From Candidatus Sysuiplasma superficiale (lineage in GTDB: Archaea; Thermoplasmatota; Thermoplasmata; Sysuiplasmatales; Sysuiplasmataceae), in the NCBI GenBank assembly GCA_019720975.1, contig JAGVSJ010000008.1, positions 1 to 64,000 of the forward strand: a stretch of DNA of 64,000 nucleotides, written 5' to 3'. Within the stretch, counting starts at the first letter, position 1. The number at the start of each line of letters is the position of its first letter. A program made the position numbers and the translations under genes. This document shows positions 9,184 to 15,620 of the stretch, piece after piece. The notes beneath the pieces were generated by a model. The model did no database searches. It had not been told where the DNA came from and was given only the letters and a program-made list of their open reading frames with translations.

Positions 9184-9189
9184 CCGTAT

Positions 9190-9261
9190 GGGTCCGTCCA
9201 GATTTGAACTGGAGTCACCAGCACCCCAAGCTGGAAGGATACCAAGCTACCCCACGGACCC
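9190..9261 (-). tRNA. tRNA-Pro (anticodon GGG)
   Basis: 72 bases on the minus strand fold as a cloverleaf. The acceptor is GGGTCCG with CGGACCC, the anticodon stem CCAGC/GCTGG holds loop TTGGGGT (anticodon GGG), and the T arm is CCAG-TTCAAAT-CTGG. CCA is not encoded and there is no intron. Its 3' end is copied imperfectly at 6243-6264. Confidence 0.93.
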
Positions 9262-9296
9262 CGCAAGGAGATTTCTGCCTTCCACAGTAGGTGACA

Positions 9297-9488
9297 TCAG
9301 TGGAATGGTATAACCTCATCGATGAGATCAGCATGAGATATGATCATTCTCCTGCAGCAGTATCTTCTGATGCCAAGGGAATCGAGTACTTCCTTTGGAG
9401 ACTCTCCCATACCTACCCTTTTCACGTAAATCTCATAGGAGCTACCTATTACCTTGCCGCAGCTGAAACATCTCACCGGTATTATCAA
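9297..9488 (-). CDS. rpoN: DNA-directed RNA polymerase subunit N
   Basis: Archaeal counterpart of eukaryotic Rpb10, a 63-residue zinc-binding subunit of the polymerase assembly platform. The translation from TTG at 9488 reads MIIPVRCFSCGKVIGSSYEI and ends CCRRMIISHADLIDEVIPFH. The CFSC and CCRR pairs are the zinc ligands. The TTG start is chosen because it gives the family's conserved N-terminus (IPVRCFSCG) and has GGTG upstream; longer starts would overlap S9. It closes the L18e-L13-S9-RpoN operon, a gene order conserved in archaea. Confidence 0.93.
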   Translation of the reverse strand: MIIPVRCFSCGKVIGSSYEIYVKRVGMGESPKEVLDSLGIRRYCCRRMIISHADLIDEVIPFH

Positions 9489-9492
9489 TTTA

Positions 9493-9900
9493 TCACCTGT
9501 ATGACTTCTGCTTTCTCTTCCTCGCACCACGTCCGCCAGGTTTCTTCGGCAGCTTCCTTCTCGGATCGCTGATCAGCAACGATCTGTCGTACTGGCGGAA
9601 TATCCTCTCCAGCCCCTCATCCTTGAGGAAAGAAACAAGTCCCTTTGCAATTGCGGTCCTGGCAGCCTCAGCCTGACCCATTACGCCCCCGCCACTTATA
9701 TCCACATCGATATCAAGACTCTTTGCTCTGTCGCCTGCGAGAAGCAGAGGTTCCATCATCTTGCTTCGTGCAATCTGAGGATCGACAATCTCAATGGGTA
9801 CGTTATTCACTCTTACCCTGCCAAAACCTTTCCGTGCTACAGCAGTTGCGACTGCTGTCTTCCTCTTCCCAACCGTTATTACAGAATCTGAATCGCTCAT
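9493..9900 (-). CDS. rpsI: small-subunit ribosomal protein uS9
   Basis: 135 residues. The N-terminal VITVGKRKTAVATAVARKG and the C-terminal basic tail DPRRKLPKKPGGRGARKRKQ with KSYR at the end are diagnostic; the tail reaches the 30S P site. The ATG overlaps the end of L13 by four bases, so translation is coupled. It is part of the L18e-L13-S9-RpoN operon. Confidence 0.96.
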   Translation of the reverse strand: MSDSDSVITVGKRKTAVATAVARKGFGRVRVNNVPIEIVDPQIARSKMMEPLLLAGDRAKSLDIDVDISGGGVMGQAEAARTAIAKGLVSFLKDEGLERIFRQYDRSLLISDPRRKLPKKPGGRGARKRKQKSYR

Positions 9901-10325
9901 CGGTTCACCCTTGCACCAAGCAGTTCTGATATTTCACCCAGGCGGGTGTATCTCTTGCCTCTTTGGGGTGCCTTCTGGAGTTCAGGCTTGATATCACCGA
10001 TCTGTTTGGGAACGCCTGTGTAAACCTTCAACCTGCGATAAGCCGACTTACCTCGGGCTGTCTTCATGGGAAGCATTCCCCTGACAGTCCTCCTGAAAAT
10101 GCCGTCCGGCATTCTCGGGTAATACGGACCCTTAATGGCCTTTCCTCGCTGATACGCACTGAAATACTCCTGGTAGCTCCTCTCCGCCGAACCTGAAACA
10201 AGTGCCTTTTCCGCGTTTATGACCGTTATTTCCTCACCGTTGAGGAGCCTCTTTGCAATTGAGCTTGAAAGCCTGCCAAGAACCGCCCCATCCGCATCCA
10301 CAACTATCATTGAATCACCATTCAT
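9897..10325 (-). CDS. rplM: large-subunit ribosomal protein uL13
   Basis: 142 residues of archaeal/eukaryotic-type L13 (L13a). Seen: IVVDADGAVLGRLSSSIAKR, then INAEKALVSGS, KGPYYPRMPDGIFRRTVRGM and RRLKVYTGVPKQ, all family hallmarks. The start overlaps the L18e stop in an ATGA arrangement; an ATG five codons later is possible and gives the more usual N-terminus. Overlaps S9 by four bases at its end. Confidence 0.96.
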   Translation of the reverse strand: MNGDSMIVVDADGAVLGRLSSSIAKRLLNGEEITVINAEKALVSGSAERSYQEYFSAYQRGKAIKGPYYPRMPDGIFRRTVRGMLPMKTARGKSAYRRLKVYTGVPKQIGDIKPELQKAPQRGKRYTRLGEISELLGARVNR

Positions 10326-10699
10326 GCCATCAATCTCAGGCCGGAACCACCAGGGTTAGATTTCACCAGATCCTCAATGTCATAAATCTTGCATCCAGCC
10401 TTTTCAAGCTTTGTCCTCGCTGAGGAGGAAAGTGAATATGCTGAAATTGTGATCTTCTTCGTAATGTTCCCGTTTCCAAGAACCTTTCCGGGAACAATTA
10501 CTGATTCACCATCCTTCACCAGTCTGTTCAGCCTGTCGAGATTGATCACCGGTCTGTTGGCAACCGGCCCCTCAAGTCTCACTGCAACAGCCCGCCACAC
10601 AGGGGCGTTACCCCTTGCCGAAACCCCATAGAGCTCTGCAACAAGCCTTTTCAGCTCGGGATTCGTTTTCAAATTCCTCTTTCTAGCGTTAACACCCAT
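10322..10699 (-). CDS. rpl18e: large-subunit ribosomal protein eL18
   Basis: 125 residues; the L18e family is shared by archaea and eukaryotes. Diagnostic parts are NPELKRLVAELYGVSARGN, VIVPGKVLGNGNITKKITIS and a C-terminal GGSGLRLMA. The ATG has GCAGGTG about 8 bases upstream and a box A at 10741-10750, so this is the first gene of the operon with L13, S9 and RpoN. Confidence 0.96.
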   Translation of the reverse strand: MGVNARKRNLKTNPELKRLVAELYGVSARGNAPVWRAVAVRLEGPVANRPVINLDRLNRLVKDGESVIVPGKVLGNGNITKKITISAYSLSSSARTKLEKAGCKIYDIEDLVKSNPGGSGLRLMA

Positions 10700-10740
10700 T
10701 TGCTACAGCACCTGCTTGAATCCTTCGCTAAGAACCATCT

Positions 10741-10750
10741 GTTTATATAC
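10741..10750 (-). promoter_or_regulatory. box A for the L18e-L13-S9-RpoN operon
   Basis: On the minus strand GTATATAAAC is centred about 46 bases before the L18e start; initiation about 26 bases downstream leaves a leader of about 20 bases holding GGTG. A strong match to the archaeal TATA consensus. Confidence 0.7.
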
Positions 10751-11285
10751 TTTTCACCTCTCATTTCCCTGACAAAGCATTTCAATGCCAGATGAAAAAA
10801 GAAGAACACTTTACTTTTACCGCAGAAACAGATGAAAGGAGGATAAATTTCTCCGCCCCATAAAATGACACCTGTTTGAACGAAGCTGTTGTTCTTTCCC
10901 TTGGAACGTTTCCTGACCTCCGAAGGGGGCACAGAATTCCATTTACATTCTAATTAGATGCGGCGGAAATGGGCAAATCTCTGATGAATGTAAGCCAGGG
11001 AAGGACCATACACAGCAGTCAGGTGTCTCGAATCTCCCCATACAACAGAGTATAAAGGAAAAGCAGGAGAGAAAGGTTATTGTAAGGGTGTGTGTTTGCT
11101 TTAGATTATTGATTGCAATTTTTAATGTCGATCGTTTTTATAGTAAGTGTAATTTCCCAATCGCGAGCAGGCGACCGGGAGGAGCTACGCGGATTATGTT
11201 TACATGTCGTGTGCTTTACGGCTTCAGGATGTTACAGCCTGATCGGTGTGGCGTTCAACCAGCCTGGCTCCCGGAGTGAAATAGA
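10751..11285. other. 535 bp intergenic region, no gene seen
   Basis: Separates the divergent ribosomal operon and the endonuclease IV homologue. The only longish open frame (minus, to 10932) runs through the L18e promoter and is phenylalanine/lysine-rich without family features. A/T-rich patches around 11100-11150 could be promoters. A small RNA cannot be excluded, but I see no convincing structure. A ribosome site GGAGTG lies just before the gene at 11286. Confidence 0.4.
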
Positions 11286-12305
11286 ATGATCAGATACGGA
11301 CCTTCCGGAATACCGCTTTCCTGTAAGGGGAGAACCCTATTCGACGGCATAGAAGACGTCCATCTTCTCGGCCTTACAGCACTCGAAGTGCAGATGATAA
11401 GGACGAACGTTTCGTCGCGGCTGCCTGATGATGAGGAGATAGGAAGAACACCGGCCGAACTCGAGACAGACATGATAGTTCAAATAGAAAGAGGAAGCGG
11501 AAAGAACAGATGGATAACCAATGACCCACAGGAAAAGATACGCCAGGGCGATTCGTTGCTCATTCTTGAGAGCGGCCTCTGCCACTCATACATTGAACTT
11601 TACGAGATGGCTGAGTATGCGCGCGACCACGATGTGCAGCTTTCAGTTCATTCCTCCTACTACGTGGATCTGTCTGGAAGGACAGAAATGGTGGAGAGAA
11701 GCAAGAATAACCTCAAGTGGGCAGGACTTGTGTGCAACGCACTCGGAGGTGTGGTAACCAGCACGCAGCTGGGATTCTACGGCAGCAGGGGAAGGAAGGC
11801 GGGAACGGAACAGATACTCAAGAACCTCAGGAGCGTGAGGGACTGGTGGAAGGAAAACAAGATATCAGCTCCGATTGGTATCGAAACAAGTGGGCGCCAG
11901 GAAGTTTTCGGAGGTCTTGACGAAGTAATCGACGCCGTAAGACGTGTGAAGGGCACCGTGCCTGTCATTAATTTCGCACATCTTCACTCCAGAGAAAACG
12001 GCTCGTTGCGAGAACCGGAGGATTTCAGGACAGTGATATCGAAGGTCAGGAAGGTTTCAGACAACTTAATCTACACCTCCTTTTCAGGTGTTGAACACTA
12101 TGGAGGCAATGAACTCAGATTGACTCCGATTAAACGCGGCGATCTGAGGTTTGAGCCGCTCGCAGAACTAATTGTTGAGGAGAACTATGACATGACAATA
12201 ATATCGTGCTCCCCTCTTCTGGAACACGATGCAATATACATGAAGGTCATATTCGAGAGAATCCTTTCAAGACAGGTCACTAAAGAAGTAAAGGAAAAGG
12301 TCTGA
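11286..12305 (+). CDS. nfo: endonuclease IV-like AP endonuclease / TIM-barrel protein
   Basis: 339 residues of the xylose-isomerase-like TIM barrel used by endonuclease IV, which cuts DNA at abasic sites with three metal ions. Metal-ligand-like segments follow the family order: LSVHSSYYVDLSG, IGIETSGRQEVFGGLDEVID, INFAHLHSRENGS, and FSGVEHYGGNELRLTPIKRG ahead of ELIVEENYD. GGAGTG precedes the ATG by about 7 bases. Archaeal Nfo-like proteins are often of this length with an extra C-terminal stretch. It converges on the JAMM gene of the ubiquitin-like operon with only 54 bases between. Another sugar-phosphate or DNA-repair role within the superfamily is possible. Confidence 0.8.
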   Translation: MIRYGPSGIPLSCKGRTLFDGIEDVHLLGLTALEVQMIRTNVSSRLPDDEEIGRTPAELETDMIVQIERGSGKNRWITNDPQEKIRQGDSLLILESGLCHSYIELYEMAEYARDHDVQLSVHSSYYVDLSGRTEMVERSKNNLKWAGLVCNALGGVVTSTQLGFYGSRGRKAGTEQILKNLRSVRDWWKENKISAPIGIETSGRQEVFGGLDEVIDAVRRVKGTVPVINFAHLHSRENGSLREPEDFRTVISKVRKVSDNLIYTSFSGVEHYGGNELRLTPIKRGDLRFEPLAELIVEENYDMTIISCSPLLEHDAIYMKVIFERILSRQVTKEVKEKV

Positions 12306-12359
12306 AGCTCAGGCGGTAAGGTCTTGAGGTCCCGGGGCGCCGGATGCCAGACCGTCATT

Positions 12360-12902
12360 TCATTTTTCCCGGAAGATACAGTACCCGGCAGATACAAACC
12401 GATTCCCCTCTTTTGAGAAGAAGGCGATTTTTCCATCCGCTGCGTCGATGACGGCAGAAACGGCAAATGGCTGCCTGAACCATCTTTCATGGGTCCTTGC
12501 ATCTGTCAAAGACAAAAAACAGCCCTGCCCGGTGTGTGAATGAAACCAGCCAACGACAAAAGCACAGGATGACGCATCTTCAGTCACATCCTGCGGCAGC
12601 GGTAAAGGTGAGTCATGATTCACCTCCACATGATGCGCTGAGGCAATCACAGGCAGTCTGCATATACCCTGTACAATCGTTCTTATGGAATTCCCCAAAC
12701 GAGCCGGTTTGCCAAGAAGCAGCCCCATCGTCTCCTTCCCTTCCCTGAAGGATTGTATGGAATCGTGTAACATATGTTCAATGACTGTATCTCTGACAAA
12801 AACGGAGGCGTCTCTCTGGGAATCTATGCATTCGACAATGTTGCCGGGGCTATCGAGCTCCCCGATCACGAATTCACTACTCGCCACTATTCTTGTGCTC
12901 AT
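12360..12902 (-). CDS. JAMM/MPN+ metalloprotease (deubiquitinase-like)
   Basis: Zinc isopeptidase expected to remove the ubiquitin-like protein from targets. Numbering from the upstream GTG at 12911, the full JAMM set is visible: Glu60 in KETMGLLLG, then His124 and His126 in GWFHSHTGQGCFLSLTD, Ser134 and Asp137. The loop pattern HSH-x-G-x-GC-x-LS-x-x-D matches the form in eukaryotic Rpn11 and CSN5, including the Gly-Cys, rather than the simpler bacterial forms. The ATG at 12902 (three codons after the GTG) is preferred because AGGGTG sits 6 bases upstream. The gene overlaps the 3' end of the E2 gene by 26 bases. It is the last gene of the E1-Ub-E2-JAMM operon. Since the ubiquitin-like protein already ends in GG, deconjugation rather than maturation is the likely job. 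Proteasome association is unknown. Confidence 0.9.
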   Translation of the reverse strand: MSTRIVASSEFVIGELDSPGNIVECIDSQRDASVFVRDTVIEHMLHDSIQSFREGKETMGLLLGKPARLGNSIRTIVQGICRLPVIASAHHVEVNHDSPLPLPQDVTEDASSCAFVVGWFHSHTGQGCFLSLTDARTHERWFRQPFAVSAVIDAADGKIAFFSKEGNRFVSAGYCIFREK

Positions 12903-13365
12903 ATGCAGCACCCTGTGTCATGTATGAAACGGCCCGTCTGCAAATGTCGAACCCCAGCGGTTCACCGATATTAGGGTTCTCAATCAGGTGTGCTATGCCG
13001 GATATAAGTGAGTAGAGGGTGCGATCTGCCCTCCAGTCAAGCAGTATCCTTGTGCACACAATTCCCTTTTCTTCGGCTGGACTTATATTTGGATGAAATA
13101 TCGGTGTGAGCCATCTGACACTAGGCTTACGGATGGGATAATCTCTGTGTATCGTGACTTCAAAACTGTGAGTATTAGTCTGCCTGACTGTACCATCACC
13201 ATCAACAAGAAGCCCCACGGGTCCTTCAAGACTGACTGTGAGGATTACGGGAAAGGAGGCGGTCGCAACCACTGAAGGTGTGACGGTTATTCCGTTGATG
13301 GTTCTGCATATATCCATCTCCTTCTCAAGTCTCTTTCTAAGGAGCTCCAAAGGCAGCGGCATCAT
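12877..13365 (-). CDS. E2 ubiquitin-conjugating enzyme-like protein (UBC fold)
   Basis: 162 residues. E2 enzymes take the ubiquitin-like protein from E1 onto a cysteine and pass it to a lysine. Visible in family order: N-terminal helix LELLRKRLEKEMDICR; a beta-sheet ending in IHRDYPIRKPSVRWLTPIF; the HPN motif at 91-93; active-site Cys104 in KGIVCTRILLDW; Trp111; and a helix with IAHLIENPNIGEPLG. The catalytic Asn of HPN and the Cys 11 residues after it are kept, as in classical eukaryotic E2s, so the enzyme should be active. The start ATGATG overlaps the TGA of the ubiquitin-like gene. The N-terminus suits interaction with the E1. No E3 gene is visible nearby, so direct E2-to-substrate transfer is possible. 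Confidence 0.9.
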   Translation of the reverse strand: MMPLPLELLRKRLEKEMDICRTINGITVTPSVVATASFPVILTVSLEGPVGLLVDGDGTVRQTNTHSFEVTIHRDYPIRKPSVRWLTPIFHPNISPAEEKGIVCTRILLDWRADRTLYSLISGIAHLIENPNIGEPLGFDICRRAVSYMTQGAAYEHKNSGE

Positions 13366-13583
13366 CCACCTTCCGGGTCAGGAAGTATCTCTATAGTATC
13401 CCCATCCCCTATGTCGGCTTCGCCTACAGTCTTTGAAGCGGGTATGAGCCTCCTGCCCAACCTGAGGAGATATGGCTCACGTGCCATAGACCAGAATTCC
13501 ACTGCACTGTCCAGTATCTCCTGCAGTCTGGTGGATGAATCAACCTCAATCAGGGCAGTGTTTCCTGTCAGTGCATTCCTCAC
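13362..13583 (-). CDS. ubiquitin-like protein with C-terminal Gly-Gly
   Basis: At least 73 residues (start GTG at 13583, AGGA 5 bases upstream). The opening ALTGNTALIEVDSST matches the beta1-beta2 hairpin of ubiquitin (LTGKTITLEVEPSD), the helix RLQEILDSAVEFW follows, and RLIPASKTVGEADIGDGDTI corresponds to RLIFAGKQ... of ubiquitin. It ends ...PDPEGG, so the conjugating diglycine is already exposed. The only lysine, Lys51, falls where ubiquitin has Lys48. The GTG start would cut off most of beta-strand 1; the ten codons upstream (GVTTKIHRIT) are open, in frame with the E1 stop codon, and supply the expected strand, so the true N-terminus is uncertain. The TGA overlaps the E2 start. It could also be a SAMP-like or sulfur-carrier protein, but the E2 and JAMM partners argue for protein conjugation. 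Confidence 0.88.
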   Translation of the reverse strand: MRNALTGNTALIEVDSSTRLQEILDSAVEFWSMAREPYLLRLGRRLIPASKTVGEADIGDGDTIEILPDPEGG

Positions 13584-13613
13584 CGTTATCCTATGTATCT
13601 TCGTTGTAACACC

Positions 13614-14414
13614 TCACGTGTGATTGGGGCAAATAGGGCTGAATTGAACCTCCAGTTCGCTAAGAATACACGTTCTGCCATCATAGAGAAGAAGTGTTCC
13701 TTCCTTCCTGAGATGCGATACAATCTTGACGGCTTCAAGTGACTGGATTGAGCCGACAATCCCTGCAACAGCCGGCTCCGAAGGAATCCGCCTCGAAGGA
13801 AAGGAGGCTTCCCTTCCTCCGCAGCTGTATTCGCTATCCACAGAATCCATGTGAGAGCCGTTGAGAGTGCATTCGTAACAAGCTGTCCGTGGGGGCAGAA
13901 CAACCTGTATCCTGCCATTGAGACCATCTATCCCGCCATCGATGTAGGGGATACCGGCGTAATAACAGTTCGAATTCAGGTGGAGCCTTGTTCTGATAGA
14001 ATCGACGCATCCTATTACAACAGAAAAGCGGGAGAAAAAGGTGTGATCCAGCGTGGTGGCGTCCATAGGAAAGCACTCCACTGAACAGTCCGGATTCAGA
14101 AGCCTGGCCCTTGAAGAAGCCGCCTCTGCCTTGGATCTGTGCGTTTCTGCATCACTTCTGTCAAAGAGGAAACAGCGGCCAAGGTTTGTGTAATCCACTC
14201 GATCGCTGTCAACCACAGTCATCAGAGAAGGTGCATACAGTGCAAGATTCTTTATAACTTCATTGCCCAGGGCCCCTGCACCGACTACGCATATTCTCGA
14301 GGAACGTATCCCGCCGAAATCCAGCTCCCTGATGAGCCTGATGCGCGAATATCTGTCTTCACTGCTCCGTATATGCGGCTGCTCTTGCAACACTGGAGAG
14401 GATAATGTATCCAT
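13614..14414 (-). CDS. E1-like ubiquitin-activating enzyme (ThiF/UBA superfamily)
   Basis: 266 residues; adenylates the C-terminal glycine of the ubiquitin-like protein and forms a thioester with it. Seen: nucleotide loop GAGALGNEVIKNLAL (45-59), VVDSDRVDYTNLGR (acidic and Arg ATP contacts, Arg80), Lys95, CVDS (Asp138), zinc ligands CYEC (179-182) and CPNH at the end, and Cys198 in the segment YSCGGREASFPSRR before GIVGSIQSLEAVK. Its place between the zinc CxxC and the conserved helix matches the catalytic Cys of Uba3-type E1s. MoeB/ThiF/UbaA-type activity is the alternative, but the operon with E2 and JAMM favours a true E1. ATG at 14414 has no clear ribosome site and a box A-like element at 14455-14463, shared with divergent trpS. 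The stop is in frame with the next gene. Confidence 0.9.
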   Translation of the reverse strand: MDTLSSPVLQEQPHIRSSEDRYSRIRLIRELDFGGIRSSRICVVGAGALGNEVIKNLALYAPSLMTVVDSDRVDYTNLGRCFLFDRSDAETHRSKAEAASSRARLLNPDCSVECFPMDATTLDHTFFSRFSVVIGCVDSIRTRLHLNSNCYYAGIPYIDGGIDGLNGRIQVVLPPRTACYECTLNGSHMDSVDSEYSCGGREASFPSRRIPSEPAVAGIVGSIQSLEAVKIVSHLRKEGTLLLYDGRTCILSELEVQFSPICPNHT

Positions 14415-14504
14415 TTATTTTACTTACTGACTGATTATCTGCTGCTAATCAGAAGCTTTATGCACATCTCAGACTTATTCGTGAGTTCGGAGTAAGTGCT
14501 CTCC
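14415..14504. promoter_or_regulatory. divergent promoter region, ubiquitin-like operon / trpS
   Basis: Ninety bases separate the two start codons. GCTTTATGC at 14455-14463 gives TATA-like sequence in both directions (GCATAAAGC on the minus strand), placed to start trpS near 14485 and the E1 operon near 14433. Joint control with a tRNA synthetase gene suggests a housekeeping rather than an induced role; this is inference. Confidence 0.4.
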
Positions 14505-15605
14505 ATGAATGAGGATTTTGTCGTTACCCCCTGGGAAATGAAGGGTGAGGTCGATTATGACAAGCTTGTCACCAGGTTCGGTACGTCCTACATAAGTGAT
14601 GAACTGATAGCCAGGATACCCGGGGGAAGGGACAATATCTTCCTCAAGAGGAAAATATTCTATTCACACAGGGACCTTGACTGGCTGTTAGACAATTATT
14701 CAGCCGGAAATCCCTTCTATCTTTATACAGGCAGAGGACCCTCCAGCGGAACGCATCTCGGACATATGATACCCTGGATGTTCACCAGGAATTTGCAGGA
14801 CGCCTTCAAAGCAAAGCTGTACTTTCAGATGACAGACGATGAGAAGTTCCTTTTCAAGGACTCGCTGTCGCTGAGGGATACTGAAAATGCCACAATGGAC
14901 AACATACTCGATTTCATAGCACTCGGTTTTGATCCGTCAAAGACAAAGATCATCATTGATACCAGGGACATCTCACACCTTTACAGGATTGCGCTGAAAG
15001 TTTCAAAGAAAGTGACGTTTTCCACAGCAAGGGCAGTTTTCGGCTTCGACAACAGCACGAATATTGGGTCCATATTCTTCACTTCAATCCAGTCTGTTCC
15101 TGCGTTTCTGGAATCCGAAATTGCGGGAAGAAATGTACCCTGCCTGATACCATGCGGAATAGACCAGGATCCGCATTTCAGGGTAACGCGCGATGTCGCA
15201 CCGGTTCTTGGATACTACAAGCCTTCACTCATACACTGCAAGATGCTTCCAGGGCTTACGGGAGGTAAGATGTCAAGCACGGGAGAAGCTGCAATATACA
15301 CCACAGACACAGACGCGGAAATCAGGAAAAAGATAATGAATGCTTTCACCGGGGGAAGGGCCACGGTTGAAGAGCAACGCAGGCTGGGTGCCAACCCTGC
15401 GATCTGCCCCATATTTCACCATTATGAATATCTTTTTGAGCCTGATGACACAAAGTTCAAAAAGATAGAGGAAGACTGCAGAAGCGGCGCGCTGCTCTGC
15501 GGCGAATGCAAGGCAAACCTTCTTGCAAAGGTAAAGGTGTTCATGGATGGGCACCGCAGAAAACGGGAAGAGGCCAGAAAAATGGTGGACAGATTCCTGC
15601 TCTAA
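14505..15605 (+). CDS. trpS: tryptophanyl-tRNA synthetase
   Basis: Charges tRNA-Trp; archaeal/eukaryotic-type class I synthetase of 366 residues from the ATG at 14505 (a GTG three codons earlier is possible). Seen: HIGH-like GRGPSSGTHLGHMIPW, the Trp pocket region PCGIDQDPHFRVTRDVAPVL and the KMSKS-like loop GGKMSSTGEAAIY. The early part PWEMKGEVDYDKLVTRFGT is the conserved archaeal N-terminus. It is followed after 15 bases by pheS, so the two synthetases are probably cotranscribed. Confidence 0.95.
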   Translation: MNEDFVVTPWEMKGEVDYDKLVTRFGTSYISDELIARIPGGRDNIFLKRKIFYSHRDLDWLLDNYSAGNPFYLYTGRGPSSGTHLGHMIPWMFTRNLQDAFKAKLYFQMTDDEKFLFKDSLSLRDTENATMDNILDFIALGFDPSKTKIIIDTRDISHLYRIALKVSKKVTFSTARAVFGFDNSTNIGSIFFTSIQSVPAFLESEIAGRNVPCLIPCGIDQDPHFRVTRDVAPVLGYYKPSLIHCKMLPGLTGGKMSSTGEAAIYTTDTDAEIRKKIMNAFTGGRATVEEQRRLGANPAICPIFHHYEYLFEPDDTKFKKIEEDCRSGALLCGECKANLLAKVKVFMDGHRRKREEARKMVDRFLL

Positions 15606-15620
15606 AAAGGTGAAAACTCG

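Noticed and set aside
10669-10932. 87-codon minus frame upstream of L18e
   Set aside because: Runs through the L18e promoter and ribosome site; no conserved features.
12360-14414. Reading the E1/E2/JAB trio as type II CBASS (Cap2/Cap3) antiphage defence
   Set aside because: No CD-NTase or effector gene lies next to it, and a separate ubiquitin-like gene ending in GG is present; the E2 and E1 are separate full-length proteins, unlike the fused Cap2.
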